The position numbers were made by a program, and so were the translations under genes. Below are positions 48,619 through 60,138 of a stretch of 64,000 nt of DNA, piece by piece. Positions within the stretch are counted from its first letter, which is position 1. Each line of letters starts with the position of its first letter. The stretch lies in NCBI GenBank assembly GCA_036971715.1, contig JAVHJL010000008.1, positions 372,001 to 436,000 of the forward strand, in the 5' to 3' direction. Origin of the DNA: Arthrobotrys musiformis. Its lineage: Eukaryota; Ascomycota; Orbiliomycetes; Orbiliales; Orbiliaceae. The notes beneath the pieces are model-generated. The model was not told where the DNA came from, made no database searches, and worked only from the letters and a program-made list of their open reading frames with translations.

Positions 48619-50263
48619 GTGATCCGTAAACCTTGGGTTGGTCCGCACGAATGCCAGTGGCATATGTATAAAAGGCTAGAGAGGGTTGTAGATATAAACA
48701 GCCAGAATGTATTGCATTAACAGGCACCTATATCCAAAGGCCCTCTGTGTCGATGTCTCATAATGCCTCCCAAGGCAAATGCCAATGGTTACATAATATA
48801 ACTAACTACGCGATATGCCACGTAAAGCGCATATTGTTTCTGCGGAAGGCGCTCTAATACAGTTTAGAAGGTACCTCAACTATCTTCATGGCACCCGACT
48901 CACTCGCAGCAATTAATGTATTAATATATTGAGACAGTGTTAATATATTCACGACACATTCCCTTGTCTGGCTGTGTTGCTATGTCTTCTCGTAGCTCTA
49001 CCGTGGCGCATGCGTATCTCCTTGGTTTTGTCATCTTGTCGGGCTCCATAGAGGCTATTAGCTATTATCTACCGTCCATAGAGAATCAAAATCATAGATA
49101 GATGGCTACCGACGATTTTGGTTGATCTGAAAACATTGCGTAGTTGTTCTTCGGAATATCCCCTTCTCCACCCCCCTTTCTCCTTTTATCATTTCTCGAG
49201 AATCAAAGCTCTTAGCAATATGCATATAAATGCTGCATGCACATCTAGGAGTTTCTTCAGGAAGGGTTTGGTGAGGGCCATGGTAAGTATTTGATATCAT
49301 GACTTTGTTGCCTGTTGAACCTATTCTATTTTATTTCGGCCTTTTGGGCAAGTTTGTCTTACGGTATAGCATATATTGCTTTCATTTATGCTGGTTGAGA
49401 GCTTATCATCCAAGGTTATTAATTTATTATTAGACATTTTTTCGTCTGTTCACTGAGAGGGTCGTCTCCCTTATATCGAAAGTCCTTTGACACATGTCCC
49501 CAGAAACAACCAAAAGTCATATAGCGATACTCCAGCATCTCTGCGGGTTTCCTCAGCTGTTTAATATATATAAAATCTGCAAAGTTATGCATGTGAGGTC
49601 TCTTGGGTGCAGCCCCCAGTGGTCATCGGAATAACTTACGATGTTGAATTTATAACTAAATATGGTTCTATTCAACATCGCGGCTCTGGTTGTATGCGTA
49701 CCATAGATTTGGATGTACGACCATGTGCTATTTTTTGGTGTTGCTACATAGTGAATCCAGCACGCCGGCGGGTGGTCATATTTCATTCGGAGGAAGATGT
49801 ACGCTGTTAAATAGTCATACGATGAAGCTTGAGATTTTATATAATATATTGAAGGGTGAAGGGCGTTTGGAAGGGGTCCCCAGGTGCACTGTGCATCAAG
49901 AGATTTTCTAAACCCATTCTTTGATAATAGATGTTATGTTTATCATGCATATTGTGTTAACTATCGCGTGAGCTATGATATATTCATCGATGGTATAGAT
50001 CCTTAGGACGGAATTGGGTCTGACCATTAATCTCTCTCGTCGATGCACTCATGATTTTTCTACCATGAGGTATAGGGTGCCGATCCCCCACGCGTGCCTT
50101 TGCATTTCTCTGCCAGCTTGTCAAGATTACCTCTTGATGGTTGTCCTTCTATTGCATGATTTCCGACGGTACTAGTCTTGACGACCCTTGGTAGCGCTTG
50201 AATGCAAACATGTTGTGCATATCTTAAATACTAGGTATCGATCTAACATAGGAGCCAAAGAAT

Positions 50264-50280
50264 TTGGTCTCGTACCCAGA
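50264..50280 (+). repeat. Micro-element core copy (TTGGTCTCG variant)
   Basis: TTGGTCTCGTACCCAGA is flanked by GCCAAAGAA and CACAAAGAG, about six of nine matching. An inverted copy lies 330 bp downstream within 50574-50609, so the pair could also be the ends of one 350-bp element. Confidence 0.5.
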
Positions 50281-50564
50281 CCACACAAAGAGTGGCCGCA
50301 GAAAATCTAATATTTTCTATATGGTTTATAGAATGCCGACTGAAATGATTCCTGCTGATTATTTTGGTGTCATCACGGCGTCGCCCACCATTGGTTTCTG
50401 GCTAGTCATGCTATCCGGTTTATATATTCAATCAATTCTATGGAATTGAGATATGTGGTCTGCAATCGAGTGGACCATTTTCAATTCCCGTTTTTGCTTC
50501 GTTATTTTGGTAACTACCCAACAAACTGATGTATATATAGCTATGCAGGGGGAATATTATATAA

Positions 50565-50618
50565 AACGTCGCATTGGTACCGGCGCACCCAGGGTCTGGT
50601 TCGAGACAAGAAGTCGCA
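50565..50618 (-). repeat. 36-bp micro-insertion, decayed duplication (7 of 9)
   Basis: AACGTCGCA (50565-50573) and GAAGTCGCA (50610-50618) flank an insert starting TTGGTACC and ending GGTCTGGTTCGAGACAA. Both ends are TTG/CAA, so it may be a two-ended remnant. Confidence 0.6.
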
Positions 50619-50691
50619 GTAAATCAATTATTTGATGGGGAAAGGGAGTTTGCAAAGCTAGGTACCCAACATCTTTGAAGCGACCGGCAAT

Positions 50692-50725
50692 GGTATTTGC
50701 CAGTCTCGTAACCAAGGTATTTGCC
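50692..50725 (+). repeat. 14-bp micro-insertion with exact 10-bp target duplication
   Basis: GGTATTTGCC at 50692-50701 recurs exactly at 50716-50725 around AGTCTCGTAACCAA. The same subtype is inserted at 23233-23247 in an unrelated site. Confidence 0.92.
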
Positions 50726-51862
50726 TCAGTAGATATATACTTAAGTTATTTCATGAGCCTGTGAAAGTGTTAGAAAAGGCAAGCATCTGATGGCAGTTTT
50801 TGTTACACATCAATCTGCCTGAGTGAAGCTAGCTGAAATGCGAGAAAGTAGAGAAGCCCAAACTAAATGAGTTTTCGTACTGACTGTTAGAAGCGCTTGG
50901 GTCGACAGCCGGCTTCTGTTGATATGTAAACTATTGACAAAGGTTGATTGTATCCTGCTTGCGAGTTTGCAGTATGCCTGAGGCCTTCTATTGCCTGGAG
51001 TAACCGCGTAGGATCTTTATCTACGCCTTCGACAATTATAGCGTTTCGTTTTTTGAAATATTTATAAGGAAAATTTCAATATCATCAGCGATAGTTTCAA
51101 GTGACTAGATTCGTAGGCGGGAAGCAGAAAGAAATCATATAAATTATTGTGCTAGCTGTGCAGCTACAACAGCAATTAAATATAATACTGCACATTGCAT
51201 AGTACTCTCTATTAGGGGCCCACACGCCGCTCCCAAACATTTTAGAATGGCCCACTAATAAATTTAACTACGATGGATATGTTAAAGGACCATGTTAACT
51301 CCAATTTATAATATTTATTCGTTGGGCAAAACCAGTGGTTAATATTTCATATCTTTCAAACAAGTGTAAACAAGACGTAGTCTTGGCAAGAAAGTTAATA
51401 TTGGTTTTGATACTACGAAAATCTCTAGAGACTTGAACTACTCTTCATCATCGATAGGAATGAGGGATAGATGTTGTCTAAGGTTATATGTACATAAATA
51501 TATTTGACGTAGCTGATTGATTCTTTTGAATCTGTTGGCCAGCACAAGAAATTGGTGAAATTGGGCTTGGCGGCAGAGCTAGACCCAAAAATGAGGAAAA
51601 ACACAAATAAGCAATGTGGAGTGGCACATGTCAACCGCGTCATGGACTCGCTACGTCATTGGGCTAACTCCTGGACTTTAAGACGTGATTAAAGGCAGCT
51701 ACCATGAGCCACATTCCTTTTGGTGGTTCTGATTTGCATCCACAGGAAATCTGCGAAATCCGCGAAATCGATGCCAACAACTCCCATCAGAATTATTAGC
51801 AAAGACAATTCCCAATCAGCCGGGACCGCATCCCGTTACTGAACATTGCTTGGAACTTCATC

Positions 51863-52303
51863 ATGTACCAACAAGAAGAGAGCCCGAAGTTGGATACAAG
51901 CGCAGAACATAATCATCCCATCGATTCAACCCATAATCCAACTCAGGGTCGTTCGCCCTCCGAAGAAAATAGCCGTACATCGGCCGGTGAGATCTCGCTT
52001 TCCGAAACTGATGTAGCCTGGCTCAGTCCCATTCCACTTGCGGGTGGCAGTCACGCCAGAACCGGTTCTCTCCCTCAAAGTCCTTCCGACTCCAGGGCTG
52101 AATTTGTTATCAGGCGTCAGAGGAGGAATAGTTCATATGGCAGCGTTAGTGCGCATGGTGGAGGTCCTGTAGGAAGCACCAGTATGTTCAACGCGATTTC
52201 GAAAAGTCATACCACCGGCACTGTCGGAGTTCCAGTCGTTTCTGAAGGTGAGAGCGCAGAGAAGTGGGAGGAGAAGGAGAATGAAGAGGAGGAGGAGAAG
52301 TGA
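51863..52303 (+). CDS. Small hydrophilic acidic-tailed protein, unknown function
   Basis: Open frame of 146 codons from ATG 51863. The protein is almost entirely polar: S, E, P, T and G dominate, with an RRQRRNSSYGS stretch that would suit basophilic kinases and a C-terminal acidic run (EKWEEKENEEEEEK). It has no signal peptide or membrane segment and no recognised domain. Codon use looks coding-like, unlike the AT-rich surroundings, which is the main argument that it is real. It stands alone, with no neighbour within several kilobases. A disordered regulatory protein is possible; so is the last exon of a longer gene, since an upstream intron cannot be ruled out. Confidence 0.5.
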   Translation: MYQQEESPKLDTSAEHNHPIDSTHNPTQGRSPSEENSRTSAGEISLSETDVAWLSPIPLAGGSHARTGSLPQSPSDSRAEFVIRRQRRNSSYGSVSAHGGGPVGSTSMFNAISKSHTTGTVGVPVVSEGESAEKWEEKENEEEEEK

Positions 52304-55007
52304 TATTGTTCCTTGAATTTTTGTTTTGAATTTTACGAATCATCTGTGCGCCTTGGTACGTTGAGGGTTATAAGCATTTTTATGGTGGACTCGACCGCAT
52401 TGAATTCTCATCTCTCCTGATTATATTGCAATTTCCGTATATACAATCTTTTAATGTGCTATGTTTATTTGAATTGTTAGTATTTAAGAATACAGTCAAC
52501 AGCTGATGCCTATTATAGTCAGCTATAACTCGTACATGTACCTCGATGCGCTAATCTGGAGCAGGTGTAATACTAGGTTATGTGATGTGGCCTATCTTAT
52601 ATAGTGGTTTGGAACGTCAGAGTCCTCTGTTCTGACATACATAGTAGGTTGACTGCCCATAGGCAGGCCAGTTCCCACGGCGTGGCACGGCTATTCTAGG
52701 CGTCGTGTTACAGAAATGGATACTTCGTCCTTTATGATATGTATGTAAAGTCTGAGATATTGTATGATTTAGGATCAGGGAATTATTGTGGCCTGTGATC
52801 TTTTTGAGAATGTTTGGCCAATCTATGGATGCATGCCGATTACGTGTTCACAAAATATCGAGTTATATGGTAATTGCTAGATTAGGAAGTCACCGGCTCA
52901 TGAAATACTTAAGTATACAACATCGAATTCGATCTTCATACATGTACTAGCTTTCGTCCTTCCCACGTTGACATCCAGGTATTGTGTTACTATAGTGAAC
53001 CCTTACAAAATGGGAGTACGATACGTATATATTATTTGCAAAAATAGTTTGGCGGTTCATGGGCATGATGGCGAAGGTGCTGGAGGTGTCTCAAACATGT
53101 TTCGAGAAGCGGACCATCATGACATTTATTGGTTGCACTATATATATTGGTGTATTCGAGGTTGTGTAAATAGTGACTCCATCGGACGTGATCTTTTTGG
53201 TTTTTTCGAGACATAGAAAGATAAAATCGGTCTCTAATATTTAGACTATTGTTCGTCATAGAGTTTGAGGGTATCAATGTCTCCAGTTTAACGGATTTCT
53301 CTGGTCCGCCGCTTTTGCCCTGAATTTGGGCGTGATTATATCGTATTTGTACAGCCTCGCGATCGAAGTATTCATATTCAGATCCGGGCTTTTGAAAACA
53401 TTGACGCGGAGGTGTCTCCCGGCCATGACAAAATCCTCATACAGTTCCAAAGTTATCGTCTATTTACCGGCGGAGCAAAAATCAGATTTATATCCTATGC
53501 ATATTTCGGCAACCCGTGGTCTGGGTACGAGACAGGTATTTCAGGCGCTTGCTGGAATATATTACCATCGATCGCGATTCGTCTTCGACTCACCCCACTA
53601 TAATTCAACACCGACCTGGCCTTTCCGCCTATTGAGTTCTTATATCTTCTCATCGGTTGTTATCTGGAATTACTGCCCCTACGGAACGGGTTTGACCGAG
53701 GACCCCGATCGGTGGTTCATCACCGCTGTAGTAAACGTTTGGGATCATGGAGAATGGGTAAAATCTTCACCCGCCGGATATATACTTATTCCCATTGCAT
53801 ATTGATCCTCGAGGTTTTTTGGAATATTGCACATCACATGTGCACAACCAATCACCCACCCTAACTAGTAGAATATTATGGCCATCCTAACGGCCGGTAG
53901 ACGATATCAACGCTGCATTAGAAGTTCATGATAGCTGTTCGATATTTATACCTCATTTCCCCGTCGATCGCGCCTTTCAGCCGGAGGCCTCGAGGTTTAT
54001 ATATACTAATATTGCGACAAGGGACATATAATGGAAAGATCCAACGGTGAATATTACCGCCACCAAACGGTTGGTAAACGTGTTAAAATGTCCTGAGTAT
54101 TTGCTTTGTCATAGTAAAGTAGAATGCGTGATGTGCTTCATGTTTAATATTTGCGGTAGCGCTTTTGTGGTATGTTATCATGGTGTCTTAAACCGATCGG
54201 CCTCATTACTACGCACTGTGCCGCATGATCCGAAGGTACTCTAGGTCTCTTAGTGGTTTATATATAGAATCGCGATTCATGAGCCAGAAGTGTACGTGGT
54301 CTATCATGCACCGTTCTTGCTGGCCCCGGACGGCACATTTACGTTGCAGTTCTGAAATGGGGGTTGGGTGTATCTATTACGATGGCTGGCCATATGCTTC
54401 CCTTTAGGTCTGTTTGGAGACTTATATATTATGTCTTCTTCATCCCAAATATTAGGAGCGAGAAGGATCTTGATATTCTTTTAGTCTGTTGATAGCACAT
54501 TAGTGAGTGCGAGCGCGGTCTGTCAGGCGCCTAGGCCGGAACTTGCCGATATCGTGCCAAATTCTTATCGGGTGTTATATATTTTGCACTCATGCGTCAA
54601 CCGGTGTATTTGGGTATATCGTAATATAATATCGATATATAAACGTGAGGTTCATATTTATTTTGGTAATGCACTGGATTCGGCATGTCTTTGTCTATCT
54701 CCAACCGCTTTATAGAAACGACGTGACCCCACTGCTGCTTAGAGTACATCAACGTAATAATGTATAATAAGCATGGCCTCCTCCGGATAGATTTTGGGTG
54801 TCGCTACACCCACATTTCCAATTATTACTAGACGCATGTAATTACCCACGCCGCCCAGTTCCATTACCAGGTTGCAATATATACCATTTTCTCTGAAATG
54901 GAATTCTCGAAAGTCAAAATACATAGAATCCGTCGAGATGTAATCTCCATGGCAAATCAATCCGTCACTGAGGTGGAGCGTACATGATCCGATTATTCTG
55001 CGTGGGT
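52304..55007. other. AT-rich spacer left of the satellite
   Basis: No supported gene. The longest open frame (53326-53805) is interrupted by a micro-insertion at 53501 and has no motif. Confidence 0.5.
53501..53544 (-). repeat. 26-bp micro-insertion, decayed duplication (7 of 9)
   Basis: ATATTTCGG (53501-53509) and GTATTTCAG (53536-53544) flank an insert ending GGTCTGGGTACGAGACAG, an almost complete inverted core. Confidence 0.6.
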
Positions 55008-55285
55008 ATTAATATTTAATGGTAAGGTTATCGGTGCTGGGACATGCAAATGGTGTGAAACCGCGTTACGCTTACCCTGCACCAACATATCTACTATAAT
55101 TTGTGTTTTGTAAATGTATATCGATGTTGACACATCGTAGCCTTGATAACTGTCTATAGAGGATTATTTCATATGATCGATCATCAACCACGCTCTCGCA
55201 TCGGTATTAATATTTAATAGTAAAGTTATCGACGCTGGGCCATGGAACATCATGCTATTGCTATCGAACTCTACCCTGCACCAAC

Positions 55286-55330
55286 ATACCTGCCTTGTCT
55301 CATTCCCAGCCCGCCCGGGCGATACCTGCC
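55286..55330 (+). repeat. 27-bp micro-insertion in a satellite copy, exact 9-bp duplication
   Basis: ATACCTGCC at 55286-55294 recurs exactly at 55322-55330. The insert starts TTGTCTCATTCCCAGCC and ends in a C/G-rich tail. Sister satellite copies read ACATATCTACCCCGTG or ACATATCTACTATAA at this point, with neither insert nor duplication, and so serve as empty sites. Confidence 0.95.
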
Positions 55331-55689
55331 CCACATTTTGTAAATTTATATCGATGTTGCCACATCAAAACCTTGGTAACTATCAATAGTGGGTTATTTT
55401 GGCCATGCCCTCAGGTCAATATTAATATTTAATGGTAAAATTGTCAGTACCGAAACGTGATACTCGCAACGTTGATGCTAGCTGACTTTGTACCGACATA
55501 TTTACTTTGTGTTTTATAAATATATATCGATGTTGATATATCAAAGCTTTGGCATCTGTCAATAGTAAATCACTTCATCAACCACGCTCTCCTGTCGGTA
55601 ATGATATTTAATAGTCAAGTTATCGGTGCTGGGACATGTGACTGTCGCCATCGTCGTCCACCCTGTACCAACATATCTACCCCGTGTTT

Positions 55690-55785
55690 AGAACTGGTGG
55701 TCAATACGACCAGATCTTGAATGCTCTTGAGATTATCTCGTGTCTTTTTTTTTTTTTTTAGGGGGGAGGGGTGGGGGCTTGTAAA
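55690..55785. repeat. About 82-bp extra segment with poly-T in satellite copy 4
   Basis: Copy 4 departs from the consensus after CCCCGTGTTTAG and resumes at TGTAAATTTATATC. The extra DNA includes CGTGTC followed by a T run and a G-rich run. It may be a small retro-insertion (poly-A on the minus strand). CGTGTTT on the left and CGTGTCTTTT before the run hint at a duplication. Confidence 0.45.
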
Positions 55786-56020
55786 TTTATATCAATGTAC
55801 ATCAAGACCTTGGTAGCTGTCTATAGTAAATAATTTCATCAACCAAGCTCTCGCGTCAGTATCAATATTTAATGGTAAAGTTATCAGCACCGGGAAATGT
55901 CATAGGTTATCTCCGTAGTCGACTTTGCATCGGCGTACATTGGTTCCCATTTTCTTACAGATGTTAACTCATCGAAGCTTGGTTCCTTTCGATGGTATTA
56001 TTCCATCGGCCACGCTCTCC

Positions 56021-58797
56021 GTCATGTCTGAGTCTTCTTCTTCTAGCGGAATCGAAGAGACCCACTCATGTACTCCATTGTCTTCTTGCAAGAACGGATT
56101 ATATATCATTATTACACCGCGAGAGCGTGTGATATCAAGGGAGGAATTTATACGCCGATGCATCGAAGGTATTTCTGGTGAAGGTATTCATATTGTCGTC
56201 TTCATATGAGGCCTCGAGGGTGCACCGACCTGCTGCACCCCGACCGACGATTATCTCGAATTTCTATCATACTGGGGGGGTTGTGATTGCGGGGGATTCC
56301 TTTTATCGGTCTAGTTATATAGTAGGATGCCAAGCAGAAATTCCATACCGCTATGTCTAGCCACGCCGGAGATGGCTTATATTCTCATCACCGGAAGAGG
56401 TCAAGACACACCTCCCCGGACTTTATTTCATGATAGAGGCTCCGATGCTCCACCATGATTATGTCTAGCGTTGTGAAAAGGTGTTTTATTCGCCATTGCC
56501 TTGGATGAAGGTTGTTGGCCACACGCACATATGTTAGACACCAGCTCTGCACTGGTATAGTATATATATAAAATATGGACATTATCGTGTCGTAACAACC
56601 CAAAACCCTCCGCGATATTCCGGTAATATCATAGACTGCAGAAGGGAGTTCAATAAAAGGCTGTTCGAAGTATATCATCGTGTTCCCAGGAAATCCCCAG
56701 AATATACCCCGCCGGGTGACGCATCATATCCCTGGTAACTGTCAATGCTAGATTCTCCCATCGACCACGCTCTCCGCCACGTGCATAGCGCTATTGCATG
56801 TTGCGGCTCTCGTCACGTAACAGAAGCAGAAAACAGAAAGTCTTCTAGAACATATTAAGTGCGGCTACTAAATCATCTACGTCGGCTAGAAATCTTCGTC
56901 AACATTTCTGATAGCTTCGTCGCGTCTGTCAGTTATCATTGGGTATGATAGTCGTAGGGTTCCATATTATCATGTTATTGAGGAAGCTGATTATATTCGA
57001 AGTAGGTAAGTACCACATATGGTTGCCTCGGAATCCGTGCCTGTGTTTTGTTATATATTTCTGGAGTATTTATAACTATATATACTCCCCAATGATCGCC
57101 CGACGCCTCGAAGGACATTATACCAGCGGTGATCTAGGTCAATAGTATATATCACCATGGCTTCAATCGAGCTTGATGGAAAATATCCCATCACATCCCC
57201 CCCTTCTATATCATCATGAAGCTATTCAAGGGTATACGTACTGTAAATTTCATGGCTCGTTTGGCGTCTTCTATTATCTCTCCTTTTGTTCCCATCACTC
57301 TCTCCGGAACGAGGGTTTTAATATAACTCCATTATAAACTCGCAATCCCACAGCGTGAATACCCCATTTATAGGCATCATATCGACCAACAGACATACAA
57401 TGCGTTTGCATCCTTACCTCGCCTGCAGGTCCATCGGTTATATATAACCAGCGCGGTATAAGTATATATAGTCATGTTGGTAAGGGTGTCCTCTCTTAAC
57501 TTATTTATAACATTTCCAAGAAACCCGATTATTTGAAGACTCCATAATGGAGGAGGCATCGCTTGACTCGTAAGCAGTATACCACGTATTATGCCCATTC
57601 GACGCCGGGTCGAGTGATTAGTCGGAGGACATAGTTCGTGTTTTTATTTCTTGAAGGGTACTTCTCCGCGAAAGCGGGGGGTGTTATAATTATCATATCG
57701 TCAATGCATGGTCGTAGCCGTATTTTACTAGATGGAATATATCACAGAGACCGATAAGACCCCCATGAGCGGGAGCGCCGATTCCGGCACAAGTCACTCA
57801 TGGTTGATCTCGTGCGCCAGGTAGTTCAACACCGATCGGTTGTAGAAACTATAATCATATATAAACCTGTTTCCCGTTTTATCATGCGGAGTCTGCTGCC
57901 GCGATGACCCCCTAACTATATCTCGAAAGACTAAATATCAGTAAAGTGGGGTGTATTATCATGGATATAAAGTCGAACGCTGATGGCATAGTACACAGAA
58001 GCCGGGAAGATTTCATGAGCTGGTGAGCTCTCATGCATACCCTATCGTTAGGGTGTGGAGTAATAATATAAATGGGGAGTTATATATACCATCGCTTCTG
58101 ACTTGAGTCCCTTGGCTGGGAGTATATATTGATCAGGGGGTATGGATATATATCATCATTCGGTAATCAAAAGTCAGCGGTAACAGTAGTGCTGAAGACA
58201 GCTACTATGTTAACCATAAACCCCGTGGACTTTCCAATATATATAATCTCATCCCCGCGAAGGGATAATCAATACTCATTCCTTCAGACCCCAAAAATAC
58301 TTTAATAAATATTGGATGAAGGTAAAGACTTCATCCATGGACCTCATCACCCTGTTCTTTATATTACCAGTGTCGAGGATATATACCCCATCCACACCAT
58401 AATCCCCTCTTTATCCCCAGTGTCGAAAGATAGGCCACGGAAGTATAACCACCCCACATCAACCACTTTTCTGGCCTTGTCGTTGATGTTAATGTAAGTT
58501 CTATATATATACATATATATATGTCCGGGCGGCACAGTACACATTCCACGCTGGTAGGTTTGGTAGACCCACGAACCCTGCAGTATCCATAGCCGATAAC
58601 CCTCAAAAAGGAACTCCCCGCATCAAAAGTATCTAGGAGTTTCTAGTATACCAAACATCAACATCCCATTCGCCGTCAGTATATATAATAAAAATCGAAC
58701 CTATCCTTTCGAGGGGTAGCACCAAACGTATGTCATGATGTAAACCTCTCGAAGGCGACGGCTTCATAACCAGGACGGCTCTCTTCTATACCTTCAT
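56021..58797. other. AT-rich stretch right of the satellite
   Basis: No supported gene. There are many TATATATA runs and a further partial satellite copy near 56730-56795. Open frames are short and lack motifs. Confidence 0.5.
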
Positions 58798-58798
58798 G

Positions 58799-59008
58799 GA
58801 ACGACTCCGGTTGTATCCAAACAACCCGTCGGTTATATTTATTCCATTTATATCGCGGACTCACAGTTTCATATGGGATAGGTTTATTGGTATCCCTTCA
58901 TATGGTCGAACCGCTTCGGTTTTGTTCAAAGAACCCTTAGCTCAATATTTATTGCATTTATATCGCGGACTCCCAGTTTCATACGGGATAACTTCGTTGG
59001 TATCCCTT
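58799..59008 (+). repeat. Tandem direct duplication, period about 110 bp
   Basis: Two diverged copies (58799-58899 and 58908-59008) share blocks such as CATTTATATCGCGGACTC and GTATCCCTT. They produce a repeated peptide in an open frame, but no gene model is supported. Confidence 0.8.
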
Positions 59009-59199
59009 AACAACAACTCCGCCGATATATTTGGAACCGACGCCATCGGTGTGGGTGGGGTGGAGCTGGCGGCCCTAAACGGTCACACCCTGTGTAGTGT
59101 AGATATCTAGGAGGTTATACAGTAAGTATGACTCATGTAATGGACGAGAATAATCCGTGCGCTAGGGTAAAGTATAGCATAAGTGAGGAGATAGAGAAG

Positions 59200-59345
59200 C
59201 GTACACCGTGAGTATGGTGGGGTAAAGTGTATATTGTAAGTATGGTGGAGTGAGGTGTATATTATAAGTGTGGTAGGGGTGAAATAGCGTAAGGTGATGG
59301 GTGAAGTATATATTATAGTATGGAGGGAGTAAAGTGGATATGCCT
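59200..59345 (+). repeat. Degenerate minisatellite, unit about 34-36 bp
   Basis: Repeated GTATATTGTAAGTATGGTGG-like units, purine-rich on the plus strand. They diverge strongly toward the right end. Confidence 0.75.
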
Positions 59346-59453
59346 AGATAGTAGGTGGTGGGAGTGAAATGTAAAAGAAAAGAAGAAAACTCCCCAAAAG
59401 TGGGGCGGTGGGGGGTTTATATACCCCTCCCTCCATCATCTTCCACCATAGGC

Positions 59454-59484
59454 TTGTACCGTAAACCAGAGCCGGCCGAAGCTA
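59454..59484 (+). repeat. 31-bp micro-element copy (long subtype)
   Basis: Starts TTGTACCGTAAACCAGAG and ends CGGCCGAAGCTA. It matches the 8452 unit at about 26 of 31 positions. The flanks do not give a clear duplication. Confidence 0.6.
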
Positions 59485-60138
59485 TAGACTCCTCTGGAAC
59501 ATCTACGCAAACCAGAGCGTGGAAGGACAAAGAACCCCGTAGCACCCACTACTAGCTAGTACAGAAGAGCGATCTAGGTAGGGTTCTGGAACAATCTATC
59601 GTTACTATTAAGTATCTAGATCGCTAAAGTGAGCTCGGCAGTTATAAACCACTCTGCTGGTGTTGGTATTGATAGTAGCTAGGTTGCTAACTAAGCTAGT
59701 TCGGGAGTGAAGTCAAGCTCGTTGATTAGTAAGATACAGGGTAGAGGAGCGGAGAACAGGAGTAAGGAGGATAGTGAAGTCGAGCTTTAGTTAGTAGTAG
59801 AGTTGGATGGGAGCAAAAGGCTATGAGGGAGGGTATGCTTCATAAGCTTCTATGCTGCGGAGAGCTTATGTGTGGAGAGGTGTAGGAGGATTAAAGCTTG
59901 AAGAATTTATGACCGCTTAGGCATCAAAGCAGAAATTGTGTAAACAACAGCTAGCACAATGAAGTAAACGAAAGAGCAATAGTATGGTTAGAGCGAGCAG
60001 TGCCCTGCGGCTATACCCATGAAAGGGTACTAGAAATGAGAGGCAAAGAAACCCGCGATAGATAAAACTTACCTTCCATCTACCCTCCGAAAGGAAATAA
60101 GAAAATGAAGAAAGCTGTGATCAGTAAAAAAGAAAACC
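59485..60138. other. Spacer at the edge of the GC-rich segment
   Basis: Purine-rich intergenic DNA downstream of the F-box gene on the minus strand; no gene or clear motif was found. Confidence 0.5.

Larger units (their letters stand above)
41991..51862. other. 10-kb AT-rich stretch without a supported gene
   Basis: Open frames here are at most about 145 codons, lack motifs and intron signals, and several start at non-ATG codons. Micro-insertions occur at 44585, 44913, 48579, 50565 and 50692, and core copies at 45375 and 50264. The open frame at 46149-46436 could be an isolated exon but has no start. Confidence 0.5.
55008..56020. repeat. Degenerate satellite, about 5 copies of a 180-200-bp unit
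   Basis: Each copy starts near ATTAATATTTAATGGTAAA (55008, 55206, 55421, 55600, 55861), continues with ACCAACATATCTAC-like and TATATCGATGTT-like blocks, and ends AACCACGCTCTC. Start-to-start distances are 198, 215, 179 and 261. The 215 step contains a micro-insertion. The 261 step contains about 82 bp of extra sequence with a 15-17-base T run. A partial copy appears again near 56730-56795. No coding capacity is visible. Confidence 0.85.

Noticed and set aside
53326..53805. 159-codon open frame
   Set aside because: It contains a micro-insertion and lies in AT-rich repeat DNA without recognisable motif.
55008..56020. CRISPR-like array
   Set aside because: Repeats are long, diverged and without constant spacers; the genome is eukaryotic. 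It is a satellite.
1..59000. Genome defence by repeat-induced point mutation as explanation for the AT-rich DNA
   Set aside because: Differences between duplications are often transitions, but dinucleotide ratios cannot be computed here and many duplications are perfect, so the claim is not made.
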